A DNA stretch of 64,000 bases from Capitulum mitella (GCA_030062745.1 CP099842.1:6119822-6183821), one strand, 5' to 3'; positions 36,101 through 43,430 are shown, counted from the first letter of the stretch. Numbers and translations: made by a program. Notes: generated from the letters alone by a model not told the origin.

Positions 36101-38764
36101 CTTCCATGGACAGGCAACCATTGCGAGATTGGGTATCCCGCGTATGGCAGAACTAAATGTTTCAATGTAATGACTCATATGCACATGCCACATCATTGGT
36201 AAAGATTACTGATTTGTGTTATAAAAGCGCATACGCTTGGATAAACCTGGCATGAAGTCAAGGTACCAAACCACAGAAGCTAGATGGGTATCCGATACAC
36301 TGCGTTCTGAGTTCACAATTTTCTTCCCAGGGAATTCCGTAAAGATTTCAGACAAGGTTAACTGAAAAAAAGAAAACAGTCATCTGGGGTTTTTGCATCC
36401 AACCAATTTCCGCTAGTCCAGGGCCGAAGTCTAAGATTGCCGTTCATTGAGAACGAACCTATGCGGGGGAATCCAGCCAGTTACATTCTTCTGTGAAGTC
36501 TGACGAGCTACCAACTGCGCCTTTTCTCCGCTTCCTTTGAATAGTTATTTGCTTATATTTTGGCCACGTATAGCAAGAACGACATTTCGACGCATCCCAG
36601 CATCAGTGTCAATAGCTACCAGCCAGAAGGCATGTGCCCAAATTTCCAGCGTGACAACAACAAGAGGCTGAAATCGCAGACAGTACGTCATTTACGTGGC
36701 AATGAGCTGCCGGGTGCCCCATGGACCCCCCATTTTTTAAACCTTCGTATCCCTATGCTTGCAACCATTATAATGGACCTCATTGGGGAAAATGAGTGAC
36801 ATGGTTGCAAAGATGATGTGAATGGGAGACCCTCCAATGCAAAATAGCGAGAAACCTTGTGATCATGTTTATGGAAGTGTGGTAAATACTCCCCTGGGTA
36901 ACGTGGACAGCAAAATTGCGAAGACGAATAAACACCGGTAACTTGTGTAATTTTGTCCTTGTTCGGCTTATATGTGATGTTGCAGCAGCCTAAATCACAA
37001 AAGATTTACGGTCAGAGCTGAAGAAAAACACGTTTGTTTTCTAAGACCAGATAGTAAGCAGGTGTCAGTATTTTTTTTCGTTTCAGTTTTGTCAGTTCAA
37101 AGATACTCGCTTTACTCAGGTCTAACGTTCTACGAGGACATATGCCATGTCCTCCAGACAAAAGAGAAACTCGCATTAGTCAGGCAGGGAAACAACACAA
37201 TACTACGCTTGACTGCGTACTGATGCTGTCATAAAACTGGTCAAAAGGCAAATGCATGTGTAAATCGGTAGGATAAACACGGCAATGACGAGAGGTGAAG
37301 GCAACAGTGAGCAGACTGAGAAGTGCTAATGCAAAGGCCACGCGATCTTAGCAATGTGCCTTTTGACCTCCGTGAGCGATCGCGAGCGAGTGGTCTCAGC
37401 TGAGACCTCATTCCAATGCCTTCCGCACAACACCTGAGGCTGCGCCTGGGCAGGCGAGGCCCAGGTGCTGCCTCGCTCCGTGCATCCGTCGCATCGCTGC
37501 GACGGATGCACGGAAACGTCGCCCGCAAAGAAGCGTCAGCTCAGCCTCCGAACATGCATCATACGGCGCGAGATGCACGGGCCCCACGCTTGAAAAAAGC
37601 GCTTTAAACACCTTTTTACTCATCAGGATTAAATAGCCGGCAATCAGTTTTTACCCAGCCGAGAGAAGTCTTGTTTTTTAGGAGTGCAGATAATGCGGTT
37701 CGGCTTTCTGAAAATCCATAACGTACGCTCGTGTACTTTCACACCGTATTACCACGGACATCAACGAAGAAGTGAATTCATGGTTCACCCCCTCATCGTC
37801 GCACTCGAAATCGCTAGAAGCGCAACTGTGTGGCGTCCTGAGCAACCATCGTAACTCCCGCGGCAGAAACGCATTATTCTTGGCTTTTGATCGAAGGGGA
37901 TTTTCTCCGTTCAGATGAGCTTTGAATAAGCCATTCCAGTTTCTCAGGAGACGCTGGCATGGATGGTGGCTATAAAAAGGGCAGCATTTTTTCAGCTGAG
38001 GCTCCGGCAACAGGCCCATTGTAACAAACAAGATTGTGGTTGTAAAAATTTACAAAGCACCCAGCTGCCTGGTGCCCGTTGGCTGTTGATAACGTTTTCC
38101 ATTCTGTCTGCCTCGCTCAGCATATTTCAAACCAGATTTCACCCTGCAGCCGACAGCAGGCAGCCTGGGCGGAGAAGCTAGTGTAAAGTTCTGCAGTTTT
38201 TAGAATTTGATTCGCAGCGTCTGTGTGCCTTTGAAATGAAAAACCGTTCGTCTGCCGTCCCACAGGAGGTGACTGATGCCATTCCGCCGGCGTCTCAGCC
38301 AAGCTGGGGTTGATTATTTCTCGTTCTGTCAATGCCTCAAAGGAGCTGGCGCTGATTGTTTGCCGTTCTGTCAGTGCATCGCATAGGAGCTGGTATTGAT
38401 TATCTGCCGCTCTGTCGGGGCATACCTCAGGGGCGCCGACTGACGACCGCCTGGGCGGTACCGTGGGGGCGCCGACTGACCGCCGCCGGGGCGCACCCCA
38501 GCGAAGGCGACTGACCGCCACCGTGTGCGTCAGGGCGGTGCCTCAGGGGTGCCGACTGCCCGCCCCCAGAGCGGCGCTCCCGCGGCCCGACTGACGCTGC
38601 CGCGGCCGCAGGTGCCGCTGACGGCCACGGCCGACCACTCGGCCGTGCCGTTCTCGTCGTCGCCGGTGCCGGCGCTGTCGGTGATCTCCAAGGACTTCCA
38701 GCCGTCCGAGGCCGGCGCCCTGCCGGCCGCCCAGCTGGAGCCGACGCGCGTCTCGCAGATCTGA
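13543..38764 (+). CDS. Spliced gene for a small multi-pass membrane protein (DUF4728-like), 3' part
   Basis: Five exons are supported: 13,543-13,619, 24,655-24,750, 25,277-25,348, 28,195-28,281 and 38,612-38,764. The first acceptor falls in phase 1; all later introns are phase 0, so the exons join without disturbing the frame. They encode about 160 residues: membrane segment (LLVLMIMLSTFGVISSILLV), linker GLIK-ENRW, second segment (LLLPLILTLSATALVDLIAI), a short charged loop (DDW-ERQKPVD), and a third segment that runs across an exon junction into LWCILCVVSQYQ. A Ser/Pro/Ala-rich tail ends in TRVSQI. The layout and the C-V-x-S-x-Y-Q-type motif after the last segment recall arthropod four-membrane-segment proteins annotated DUF4728, whose function is mostly unknown. 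That assignment is from memory, not a search. The N-terminal segment and start codon are missing and probably lie upstream. Introns of 11.0 kb and 10.3 kb hold a LINE, a pogo element and TTAA MITEs. Confidence 0.8.
14415..14422 (+). promoter_or_regulatory. Candidate TATA box
   Basis: TATATAAG sits within GGCTATATAAGGTCAG, in a GC-richer context. There is no linked downstream coding exon before 24,655, so function is speculative. Confidence 0.2.
14555..14732 (-). mobile_element. tRNA-derived SINE with target-site duplication
   Basis: Read on the minus strand from 14,732, the head is GGCGTAGTGTAATGGTTACC (A box), then CTTGTGGCC, which is the anticodon-loop sequence of tRNA-His (GTG), then GGTTCGAGCCC (B box). 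A ~100-bp body follows, ending in an AAC repeat tail (about 14,555-14,580). The flanks are a 10-bp duplication with one mismatch: TAAAGAGGAA (14,545-14,554) and TAAAAAGGAA (14,733-14,742). The anticodon stem no longer pairs, so it is not a working tRNA gene. It would be transcribed by pol III and moved by a LINE enzyme. A second copy lies at 11,036-11,178. Confidence 0.85.
14745..16620. other. Intronic sequence, nothing recognised
   Basis: Only short open frames are present, with no family motif and no clear repeat structure. Confidence 0.5.
16625..16790. repeat. Foldback/MITE-like segment with serial hairpins
   Basis: GGGGAC-AC-GTCCCC is followed by a perfect 11-bp stem AAAATTGGGGG/CCCCCAATTTT with a 6-nt loop (16,678-16,705). 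Directly after it comes GGTCG-GAAAA-CGACC (16,706-16,720). The GTAACCAGCGGGGGAC opening resembles ends of hAT-type non-autonomous elements, but I cannot place the borders. Confidence 0.45.
17684..17690 (+). promoter_or_regulatory. Candidate TATA box
   Basis: TATATAA lies in GCGCTATATAAGCG. About 40 bp downstream is CTCATCGG, loosely like an initiator, and a possible donor ATAG|GTAACC lies near 17,820. This could be an alternative first exon inside the intron, but no supporting transcript evidence exists here. Confidence 0.25.
18834..18839 (+). promoter_or_regulatory. Candidate TATA box
   Basis: TATAAG lies in CAGCATATAAGGGCTCG. The downstream sequence is GC-richer, but no open frame of note follows. 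Confidence 0.2.
19191..19694 (+). pseudogene. LINE endonuclease domain frame
   Basis: This open stretch continues the LINE's EEP-fold endonuclease. LQETN carries the family's metal-binding Glu. The frame then reads through a nuclease-like core (FALGTLQQAGVAALF; VIAVNAPAV). It ends at TAA, after which the domain continues in another frame. Confidence 0.85.
20036..20401 (+). pseudogene. LINE linker between endonuclease and RT
   Basis: A Lys/Arg-rich segment ending in KQAIILSGLTWVKEGEKVTK and YYLSRR. It matches the conserved WxxxGEKxTKYF word that precedes the RT domain in L1-like elements. The frame is lost after about 20,340. Confidence 0.85.
21079..21417 (+). pseudogene. LINE reverse transcriptase core
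   Basis: This frame covers RT motifs upstream of the catalytic box: WIKLLHSGSSLAVINKVNTP, then RGTSQGSPFSG, then the hydrophobic helix YELAVEVLAISL. The YADD box follows at 21,425-21,445 in another frame, showing a short indel between them. Confidence 0.88.
22850..24103. other. No gene recognised
   Basis: Possible LINE 3' tail to about 23,280, including a G-run near 23,180. Beyond that I see nothing supportable. Confidence 0.4.
24104..24174. repeat. TA/TACA microsatellite
   Basis: (TA)n, then TACATACATACA, then TATA words. Confidence 0.95.
24655..24750 (+). CDS. Exon: second membrane segment seen
   Basis: The acceptor is TTTTTCTTTGTCAG; the donor is GACTGG|GTGGGT. The 96-bp exon is phase 0 at both ends and encodes ENRW, a ~25-residue hydrophobic segment, then VDDW. 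The composition is strongly GC-rich and G/C-ending at third positions, unlike the flanks, which supports coding use. Confidence 0.88.
25277..25348 (+). CDS. Exon: loop and start of third membrane segment
   Basis: The acceptor is CACCCTCCTCAG; the donor is GTCAAT|GTGAGT. The 72-bp exon is phase 0 at both ends and encodes ERQKPVD then a hydrophobic run (VAAVTLLLIDVAALAVN) that continues across the junction. The intron before it is only 526 bp. Confidence 0.88.
25669..26377. mobile_element. Candidate pogo/Tigger-like MITE
   Basis: The left end TA-CAGTGCACCCTCGCAAG has the CAGT...CTCG look of Tigger ends. A possible right end, read inward, is TA-CAATGGACTCTTGC (ending 26,377). An alternative right end at about 26,161 (CAGTATAATACACTCG, read inward) also fits. 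The border is therefore ambiguous and the call is tentative. Confidence 0.35.
25941..26003. repeat. 31-bp tandem duplication containing inverted CCAAT boxes
   Basis: AGGGCTTGCCTGTGATTGGT plus CCAAGGGTAGT is repeated once. Each copy contains ATTGG; a third ATTGG lies at about 26,045. Confidence 0.85.
26467..27679. mobile_element. TTAA-flanked piggyBac-like MITE, family C
   Basis: A 1,213-bp element between perfect TTAA sites (26,463-26,466 and 27,680-27,683). Both ends read CCCTATTCCCGG inward and continue to CAGGGGGGG. At the left, a 28-bp insertion repeating the TTCCCGG word separates the two parts. Next to each end is a G-run/C-run hairpin; at the right it is GGGGGGGCGG-ATT-CCGCCCCCCC (27,642-27,664). 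The interior has dense TGACC words (27,009-27,060; 27,170-27,210; 27,316-27,355) but no coding region. The segment AAGTTTCGTGA before the right hairpin also occurs at the same place in copies A and B, so the families are related. It sits in the host gene's intron between exons ending 25,348 and starting 28,195. Confidence 0.88.
28195..28281 (+). CDS. Exon: end of third membrane segment and LWCILCVVSQYQ motif
   Basis: The acceptor is CCGTCTGTTCCAG; the donor is TGCCGG|GTGAGT. The 87-bp exon is phase 0 at both ends. It encodes LWCILCVVSQYQ, which completes the membrane segment, then a polar Ser/Ala/Arg-rich stretch ending YSCR. This motif is the best evidence for the family. Confidence 0.88.
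28552..29000 (-). mobile_element. Tc1/mariner-superfamily transposase relic
   Basis: Read leftward from about 29,000: LLMWVAISPRGATRSSW (family VMVWGAISPRG), then RFITQHYRDGGYILWSDLAA (family IREHYPDGNYVFWPDLAS, containing the second catalytic Asp), then EETNMPIAG. In another frame follows VPRSRPTEDMEVL (family VPQARPIEDFW, with the third catalytic Asp) and SRKSVRPVGW. At least one frameshift splits the DDE core, and there is a stop after RTSH. The N-terminal DNA-binding half is not seen. This is a different lineage from the relic at 850-1,450, judged by FWPDLAS versus FQQDGAPP. It lies in the host gene's last intron, antisense. Confidence 0.75.
29010..29815. other. Intronic sequence, nothing recognised
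   Basis: Only short frames are present, with no motif. Confidence 0.45.
29820..31037. mobile_element. TTAA-flanked piggyBac-like MITE, copy B
   Basis: A 1,218-bp element between TTAA (29,816-29,819) and TTAA (31,038-31,041). The left end starts CACGCGCACGACC and the right end finishes GGGGACGGG. Hairpins made of a G-run, CAG, a 4-nt loop, CTG and a C-run lie just inside both ends (29,865-29,886 and 31,001-31,023). The sequence follows copy A over its full length with scattered differences. The 13-bp perfect inverted repeat GGGTCAATGACCC is at 30,715-30,727, and clusters of TGACC words are at 30,571-30,585 and 30,855-30,905. No transposase is encoded. Confidence 0.9.
31042..33417. other. Intronic sequence, nothing recognised
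   Basis: Frames such as 31,817-32,338 (+, 173 codons) show no family motif and overlap with open frames on the other strand. Confidence 0.45.
33422..33720. mobile_element. Possible fragment of another TTAA element
   Basis: TTAA-CCCTTTAGCTGTC starts this block; a 15-G run (33,607-33,621) leads into GCGAC-GGTCA-GTCGC. This recalls the left end of the TTAA families, but no right end is found and there is no C-run partner. Confidence 0.35.
33921..35744 (+). mobile_element. Nearly complete pogo/Tigger DNA transposon
   Basis: This 1,824-bp element has perfect 26-bp inverted ends (33,921-33,946 and 35,719-35,744), starting CAGTCAAATCTCGTTACTAT. It is flanked by TA on both sides, the pogo target. 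The word CTACTATGCCAC and variants recur about five times inside the left end and twice at the right, probably as transposase binding sites. It encodes one transposase (34,105-35,643) and has AATAAA at 35,664, about 20 bp after the stop. Perfect ends with few coding breaks suggest a fairly young insertion. It lies in sense orientation in the last intron of the host gene. Confidence 0.95.
34105..35643 (+). pseudogene. Pogo/Tigger transposase (CENP-B-like), interrupted
   Basis: The likely start is ATG 34,105 (MSAQKRKLKT), followed by a psq-type helix-turn-helix (LKEKKEIIDAAKK, then LAREMSKKWG). A CENP-B-type helix-turn-helix follows (VLMWLKQARGQNLPVSGDLI to WLDNFKKRHGI, ~34,350-34,510), then the DDE_1 catalytic domain. 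The catalytic Asp codons are at 34,635 (NLDETGLF), 34,947 (LLCLDNFSGHP) and 35,040 (MDQGII). The last two are 30 residues apart, the DD30D spacing of pogo. The acidic C-terminal tail holds WEQVSESTIRNCFAKARF. Breaks: a one-base loss near 34,135 shifts the frame; there are stops at 34,722 (TAA) and 34,908 (TGA, possibly from CGA by CpG decay); a frame change lies near 35,100-35,140. All catalytic Asp residues remain. Confidence 0.92.
35750..37370. other. Intronic sequence, nothing recognised
   Basis: Only short frames are present, with no motif, repeat or splice structure of note. Confidence 0.45.
37392..37513. repeat. Cluster of perfect palindromes
   Basis: GGTCTCAGCTGAGACC (37,392-37,407) is a perfect 16-bp palindrome. 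CCGTGCATCCGTCGCA (37,478-37,493) pairs exactly with 37,498-37,513 across a 4-nt TCGC loop. A weaker CCTGGGC/GCCCAGG pair lies between them. Confidence 0.85.
37620..38255. other. Intronic sequence, nothing recognised
   Basis: No coding or repeat signal was found. Confidence 0.45.
38260..38611. repeat. Degenerate tandem array abutting the last splice acceptor
   Basis: Imperfect units of about 35-45 bp share CGCCGACTGACCGCC or GCTGATTGTTTGCCG words and become GC-richer toward the exon. The last unit runs into the acceptor at 38,611. The exon itself opens GTGCCGCTGACGGCC, similar to the unit. Confidence 0.65.
38612..38764 (+). CDS. Last exon: Ser/Pro/Ala-rich cytoplasmic tail
   Basis: The acceptor is GCGGCCGCAG. 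The 153-bp exon gives 50 residues and TGA (38,762-38,764). It begins VPLTATADHSAVPFSSSPVP and ends LEPTRVSQI. The acceptor lacks a strong pyrimidine tract, so the exact border is less certain than for the other exons. An open frame continues upstream through the tandem array, but phase-0 joining to the previous exon works only at this border or in-frame alternatives. Confidence 0.75.
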   Translation: MPLTATADHSAVPFSSSPVPALSVISKDFQPSEAGALPAAQLEPTRVSQI

Positions 38765-39770
38765 GCGCGTCGATCAGCAGGTCAGCAGATCAGCTGGCCG
38801 CCCGCCGGCGCTCGCCGGCGGCGCCCGCTGGCGGGCCGGACGGGGCGGAGCCTGGCCGCCCGTCTGGCCGGAGCGGTGTCGTCCCGGGCTCGCCGGCGGC
38901 GGATCGTCTCGCCGCGTCGGCACGGGGCTGTCGGTTCCGAGACCGCCTCAGGCGTCTCGTCGGCGAAAAGGGGACTCGGTGGCCTGTGGTCACGGCTAAG
39001 TGCCGGCGATGAACCGAGAGTGAGGTTTGAGCGTCGGTGATGCGCTTCCGACGCGAACGCTCGGTGTCGAAGGTGGCACCGGCAAGACCTGAAGGCATTG
39101 TTGATGAGAGGAAGTGAGCTAATGAACTCTCTCTGGTTTCATGTCAGGCGCACCGGACTCGTGGGAAACTGCCGTGAGCTTAGGACAAGGGGCATTGGTG
39201 CCGACTCTGAGTGATATTGCTGGAATCCGCTGCGGGGATGAGATGTTTGCGTAGAACTGTAATGGAGACAGAACTCGGTGAGTCTGATTTCTGATTGCGA
39301 CACACGGTCTGCCGGCGCAGCGCGGACTGTGACCCGCGCGTGCCGCCCGGCAACGATCGGTGCCATCGGAACTGCCACAAACCAGATACAGGGATCGGCA
39401 AACGGGAGCGGTGACGCCCCAGTCTCTCCGGGGCCCGTGCGGGTGGTCTTGTGACCGCGCACATCTGAGACCCGGAGCTGGAGAACCAATCAGGCTGGAC
39501 GTGCGTGCAGCTCAGCTGGGTGACGAGACGGCAGAGGGAACGGGAATGATTAGCCGGCCTCTCATTGACCGGTCCCGGATGGTCGTCAGCCAGAGGGAGG
39601 TACCAGTTCTGTGGGAGGGGCACCACTTCATGTGATGCACTGCGCTTGGCACTTCATGTGGCTTCATTCTCGTAAAACTTTGTCATTGGTGTGTAGTCGT
39701 TTTGCTTTGTGCTCTAGAAGACGGCGTTCATTTGTTTGAATTTTGTTTTGTACTGTTTGCTACCATGGTT
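38765..39770 (+). other. Probable 3' UTR start, then unassigned sequence
   Basis: The region directly after the stop is GC-rich and likely 3' UTR. The first clear AATAAA I see on this strand is at 40,075-40,080. No other gene is recognised. Confidence 0.35.
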
Positions 39771-39776
39771 TTACAG

Positions 39777-40005
39777 CATGAATGATCAACTCCACCAAAT
39801 TAAAGCCAGCGATGATGTGGACATATGGCTATACACCCATTATTTGTGTGCATTTCTGTCGATCGTGCTCGTGGAGGTTATAGGACCTGCAACCATTTTT
39901 CTGTGCACTATCCATTGTCCACATAAGCTTCAGTACCAAATTCTCTATGGAGTTCAGACCACCTTTGATTCCGTAGCTTTACTGGCAGTCAAGATGATCA
40001 ACGAT
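39777..40005 (+). CDS. Candidate exon, hydrophobic, unassigned
   Basis: This is bordered by GGTTTTACAG and a GTACGT donor, with one base finishing a codon and then 76 codons ending KMIND. It encodes two hydrophobic stretches (YLCAFLSIVLVEVIGPATIF; YGVQTTFDSVALLAVKM). I do not recognise the family, and the base composition is not distinctive. It could be chance, or an exon of a neighbouring gene. No following exon was found. Confidence 0.25.
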
Positions 40006-40074
40006 GTACGTGTCAAATGTGAAAGTTATGCTGTTTAAAAACATTGACGCCGTATTGTTGTCAATCTCGGTGAC

Positions 40075-40080
40075 AATAAA
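40075..40080 (+). terminator. Candidate polyadenylation signal
   Basis: AATAAA occurs 1.3 kb past the host stop codon. It may serve the host gene or nothing; no downstream GU-rich element is obvious before the TA microsatellite. Confidence 0.2.
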
Positions 40081-40118
40081 CTAATGACTATTTTCTTGCG
40101 CTCATGTATTTATACTGG

Positions 40119-40119
<1 letters not shown>

Positions 40120-40171
<52 letters not shown>
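40120..40171. repeat. TA microsatellite
   Basis: Nearly pure (TA)n of about 50 bp. Confidence 0.95.
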
Positions 40172-40174
<3 letters not shown>

Positions 40175-40179
40175 TGAAT

Positions 40180-41284
40180 GCAATCCTCAACACTCCCATC
40201 GATATGTAGCAGTAAGGAACTTTTTTGTGAACTACGAACGAACGCGTACTTTGGCATTTATTTAGACAGTCAAAGAGTAAGTTTTGTGACAGTTCGAATT
40301 ATTTATGCTCTAATTTGCGTGTTGGAGACGGGCTGGAGGTGGACGATGGAGGCTGGCGTTGGATAGGAGACGTTTTTATGTGACGGCCTTACAGGCCGCC
40401 TTTATAACGCCTTAGACAGCAAAACGCTTGGCATCAGCGCCCTCGTATTTCGGGTCCAGTTTCAACAAGTTCCTCGGTCGCTCGAGCACCCGAGTTTTGA
40501 ATCAGCTGCTTACGACGCGTAAACACTTAACGTGCTGCATTTGGAAACTGCCGAGACTTGTCCCCGCTCGAAATCCAGCTGAATTTTCTTGCCGTGAAGG
40601 TTTCCAACATATTCGCAGTGCGTGTCAGCGTTAACCTAGCAGGGGAAAACTCTCGTCATCTGTTTGAAAAGGCAATCGAATGCATAGGCTCCTTGAATCC
40701 CTTCTTAGAACATTTGCAATCCAGATCGGCTGTAAGTACTGCATCGCTAGAACTCCTTCACGCGTCCCCCTTGTAAATCAGCGACCGGATTTTTCAGAGC
40801 TCTCCAACGAATAGCTGAACCTGCTCGATATTTGTAACAGAGGCTGAGACCTGTTCGCCCCCGCGAAACCCCAATCTCATTCCATCTTCATTGGCTGCGG
40901 CGTGGAAACCAAGAATGGAACTTTTCCAAAATGTTGAAGGGGGAATAGATCTGGGACCCATAGTAAACATACAAAAGATCTAACTCTATGCAACTCTGGG
41001 AATGTGACCCTTCAAAGGATATTAAGGATATTCAAAGGATATTAATTTAAAGTTCGCTGGTGACATAGATTAAAGTTCCCTGGTGAAAACTTCGCGCTGT
41101 ACGCACAACGAACGATGCAGCTCGTGGTCGCTTGACTTTCCATGGGAAGAGCATGCTAATGTAATGAAAACGTAATGTAATGAAGACAGCGAAACGTAGT
41201 GAAAACGGTTTCGGATTAGAAACATTTGCATTTGCTTCTGTGCTGTCTTGAACCAAACAAAAAAATCCTTGACCCGTTTGTCCT
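40180..41284. other. No gene recognised
   Basis: Short frames only. ATTAAGGATATTCAAAGGAT-type short duplications lie near 41,020-41,040. Confidence 0.45.
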
Positions 41285-41338
41285 TTCGAAGGCCAAATAA
41301 GGCCTATGTCTTTTCGAAGGCCAAATAAGGCCTTTGAC
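41285..41338. repeat. 28-bp tandem duplication
   Basis: TTCGAAGGCCAAATAAGGCC plus (T/A)ATGTCTT-like spacer is repeated once with period 28. Confidence 0.9.
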
Positions 41339-41693
41339 ATTTTTGGCTGTTAAAGGCATTTGAAACATCATGGCAGCGATACAAACAGTTATCACGAGCA
41401 CTGGAAAAAGGGGGCACTTTTGTGCCCCACCCATTTTACTTGGAAACCTCAACAAAGGATCGGAGCTCGTCGCGACTACTTTGTAACATTTACGGCAATT
41501 CAATAACTTGTTGGTTGACGCAGAAAAACCGAAAATTGGCAGGACATTTTTTAAGTTTTAAGTATTTGGAGTTAAACAAGCATAACGACAATAATTTGCG
41601 AAAGGACTAACGTTCTACGTAAGACTGTCGTTTGAACATAATCAGCCGAAGTCATTGGTACATAACTGACGGATGAACGAAGACCAAAACTAG

Positions 41694-41987
41694 GGTCAGT
41701 AAGGGTCAATGTCACCAAAGGTCAAGGCCAACCAGCTAGTGACTTAATCCAGGTTTGCTTTGCAACATGTTGGTTTGTATGAAATATGTATTCAAAGACC
41801 CTAATAAAAGCACGTGTGCGCGCACTGGTACGCTCACATATACCACGGTCAGTGAAGGTCAAGGTCATCAAAGATCAAGACCGACTATCTCGTGACCTAG
41901 TCCAGATTTGCCTTGCAACGTGTCGATTGGTAGGAAATATGCATTCAAAGACCCTAATCAAAACACGTATGCGCACACTGATACACT

Positions 41988-41998
<11 letters not shown>
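41694..41998. repeat. 153-bp tandem duplication rich in GGTCA words
   Basis: Copies start with GGTCAGT at 41,694 and 41,847. Both contain AAGGTCAAGG, then TTTGC(T/C)TTGCAAC, then TTCAAAGACCCTAAT and a CGCGCACTG-like end that runs into a TA microsatellite. The divergence between copies is clearly visible, so the duplication is not recent. Confidence 0.9.
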
Positions 41999-42022
<24 letters not shown>

Positions 42023-42059
42023 AATACATATACTCATATATATTTCTAAATAAATAAAC

Positions 42060-42111
<52 letters not shown>
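41988..42111. repeat. TA microsatellites
   Basis: Two (TA)n runs (41,988-42,016 and 42,063-42,111) are separated by AT-rich sequence. Confidence 0.95.
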
Positions 42112-42114
<3 letters not shown>

Positions 42115-42437
42115 TTACAACACTCAATTCATGCAGTTGGGTTCATTTCATTCCTTCATTCTGTTCATCATTTATCAACGAAATAACTTTAGCGCAAACA
42201 GTTAACATAAAACTTACCTTGGATAAAAAAACTTCATACAAAGTCAATGACCTCGGTTCATTTTTTTTACTTTGCGGAGGTCAGTTAACACCAGAAGCTA
42301 TTAAATATACCAATGTTGGCTATCATCACTAAACAATACGCCAAAAGATGAGTTTAGTGACCTTATTTACACTCCAGCTACTCCGGTATACCGTGTTGTT
42401 CGAAATCTGATATGCAAAAAATGAAAAATAACGCCAT

Positions 42438-42450
42438 AGGTCAATGACCT
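42438..42450. promoter_or_regulatory. Perfect IR-1 nuclear receptor site AGGTCAATGACCT
   Basis: This is two AGGTCA half-sites inverted with a 1-bp spacer, matching the ecdysone receptor/USP consensus RGKTCANTGAMCY. It lies in TGACC-rich repeat sequence; use in the cell is unproven. Confidence 0.5.
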
Positions 42451-42639
42451 GACACGAACTCAACCCGAAATTCTCAGTGAAGACGTCAAATGAATGGATA
42501 TTTTCGTAGTCCACGTTTTAACACTTTAACACGCATCCTTTTCCCTCTTCGTTCGAAAAGCCGTACGGAATGACCACGGGCCGAGAAAGCATCCAAAGCT
42601 GAAAAAAATGAAAAAAATCACGTCTTCTGAATGGTAAAA

Positions 42640-43270
42640 TCGCTCAACAACCGGCTGAGCTGTTCATCCAAAAGCAACTTCCGTGGTATGCTGCACATCT
42701 ATTCCCAACTTGCAAATGTATGCCTCTGAGCTGAACCTGTTCGAGCAGGCCTCGCGGCACCACAGCTCCGACTTCTGCGCGATTCCTTCACCACGCAGTG
42801 CGCACACGTCCGCGGAACTGCTGGACATGATACACCTCTTGTGCTTTCGACCCGTCTCGGTAAAGGGACCGACCTCTTCTCCGCCTGCAGCATGCTCTTT
42901 AACGGAGGTGAGGTAAGGATCTCTGATCTCTCTGTCCTCCTCATCCGCGCACACTGCCTCGGTGACAGCCGAGGCAGGGACAGAAGCTTAACCACTGTCG
43001 GCTGAGGCGAGGTGCTCCGTAGTGGTGGCGTTGTAATGTTGCGGTAAGTCGGTGTTACTCTGACCCTGCTCAGAACGCTCATCTGATCCAACAGCATTTG
43101 TCTTTCTTCCGCATTCATCCATCAGAACGATGGCTATCTTCTGGATAAATGTCCGGTCCGGGGGTCCAGTCATATGACAGCAACGGCGCACATTTTACGA
43201 GACCATCGAGTCCCATGTTAAAATGCCATTTTTCGGGCCCACGGTCCTTTAACCATGCAACGTGAATCCA
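42640..43270 (-). mobile_element. Repeat with cysteine-rich transposase-like C-terminus
   Basis: The segment 42,640-42,835 recurs at 46,560-46,740. Translated on the minus strand, both copies keep CAL(R/W)GEGI, KxELWC, then CS...SS.A.IC.LGID and a stop at about the same place. Cysteine-rich tails of this sort end some pogo/jerky and piggyBac transposases. Upstream, DRTFIQKIAIVLMDECGRK faintly recalls the piggyBac region before its cysteine tail. I cannot choose the family, and frames are broken. Confidence 0.4.
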
Positions 43271-43377
43271 AATGAAAAGTAGGTAGAAATGAAGCTTGAA
43301 CATTTTTTTTCAATTTCCGGATTCAAAAGTGTGCGCTGAGGGGTTCGTTTTCGAGCTATTGAGCAAAAACTTAAGCC

Positions 43378-43430
43378 ATGCACATGGCGCGATGGGTCAG
43401 ACGTGGGTTCGAACCCCGTTGCCGCCGACT
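43378..43430 (+). mobile_element. Possible tRNA-like SINE head
   Basis: GTGGGTTCGAACCCC is a good pol III B box, preceded by GGCGCGATGGGTCAGACG, a weak A box. Body and tail are not clear. Confidence 0.3.

Larger units (their letters stand above)
28282..38611 (+). other. Intron of about 10.3 kb
   Basis: This runs from donor GTGAGT to the acceptor at the GCGGCCGCAG before 38,612. It holds a Tc1/mariner relic, TTAA element B, a TTAA-element fragment, a pogo element, palindromes near 37.4 kb and a tandem array at its 3' end. Confidence 0.7.
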
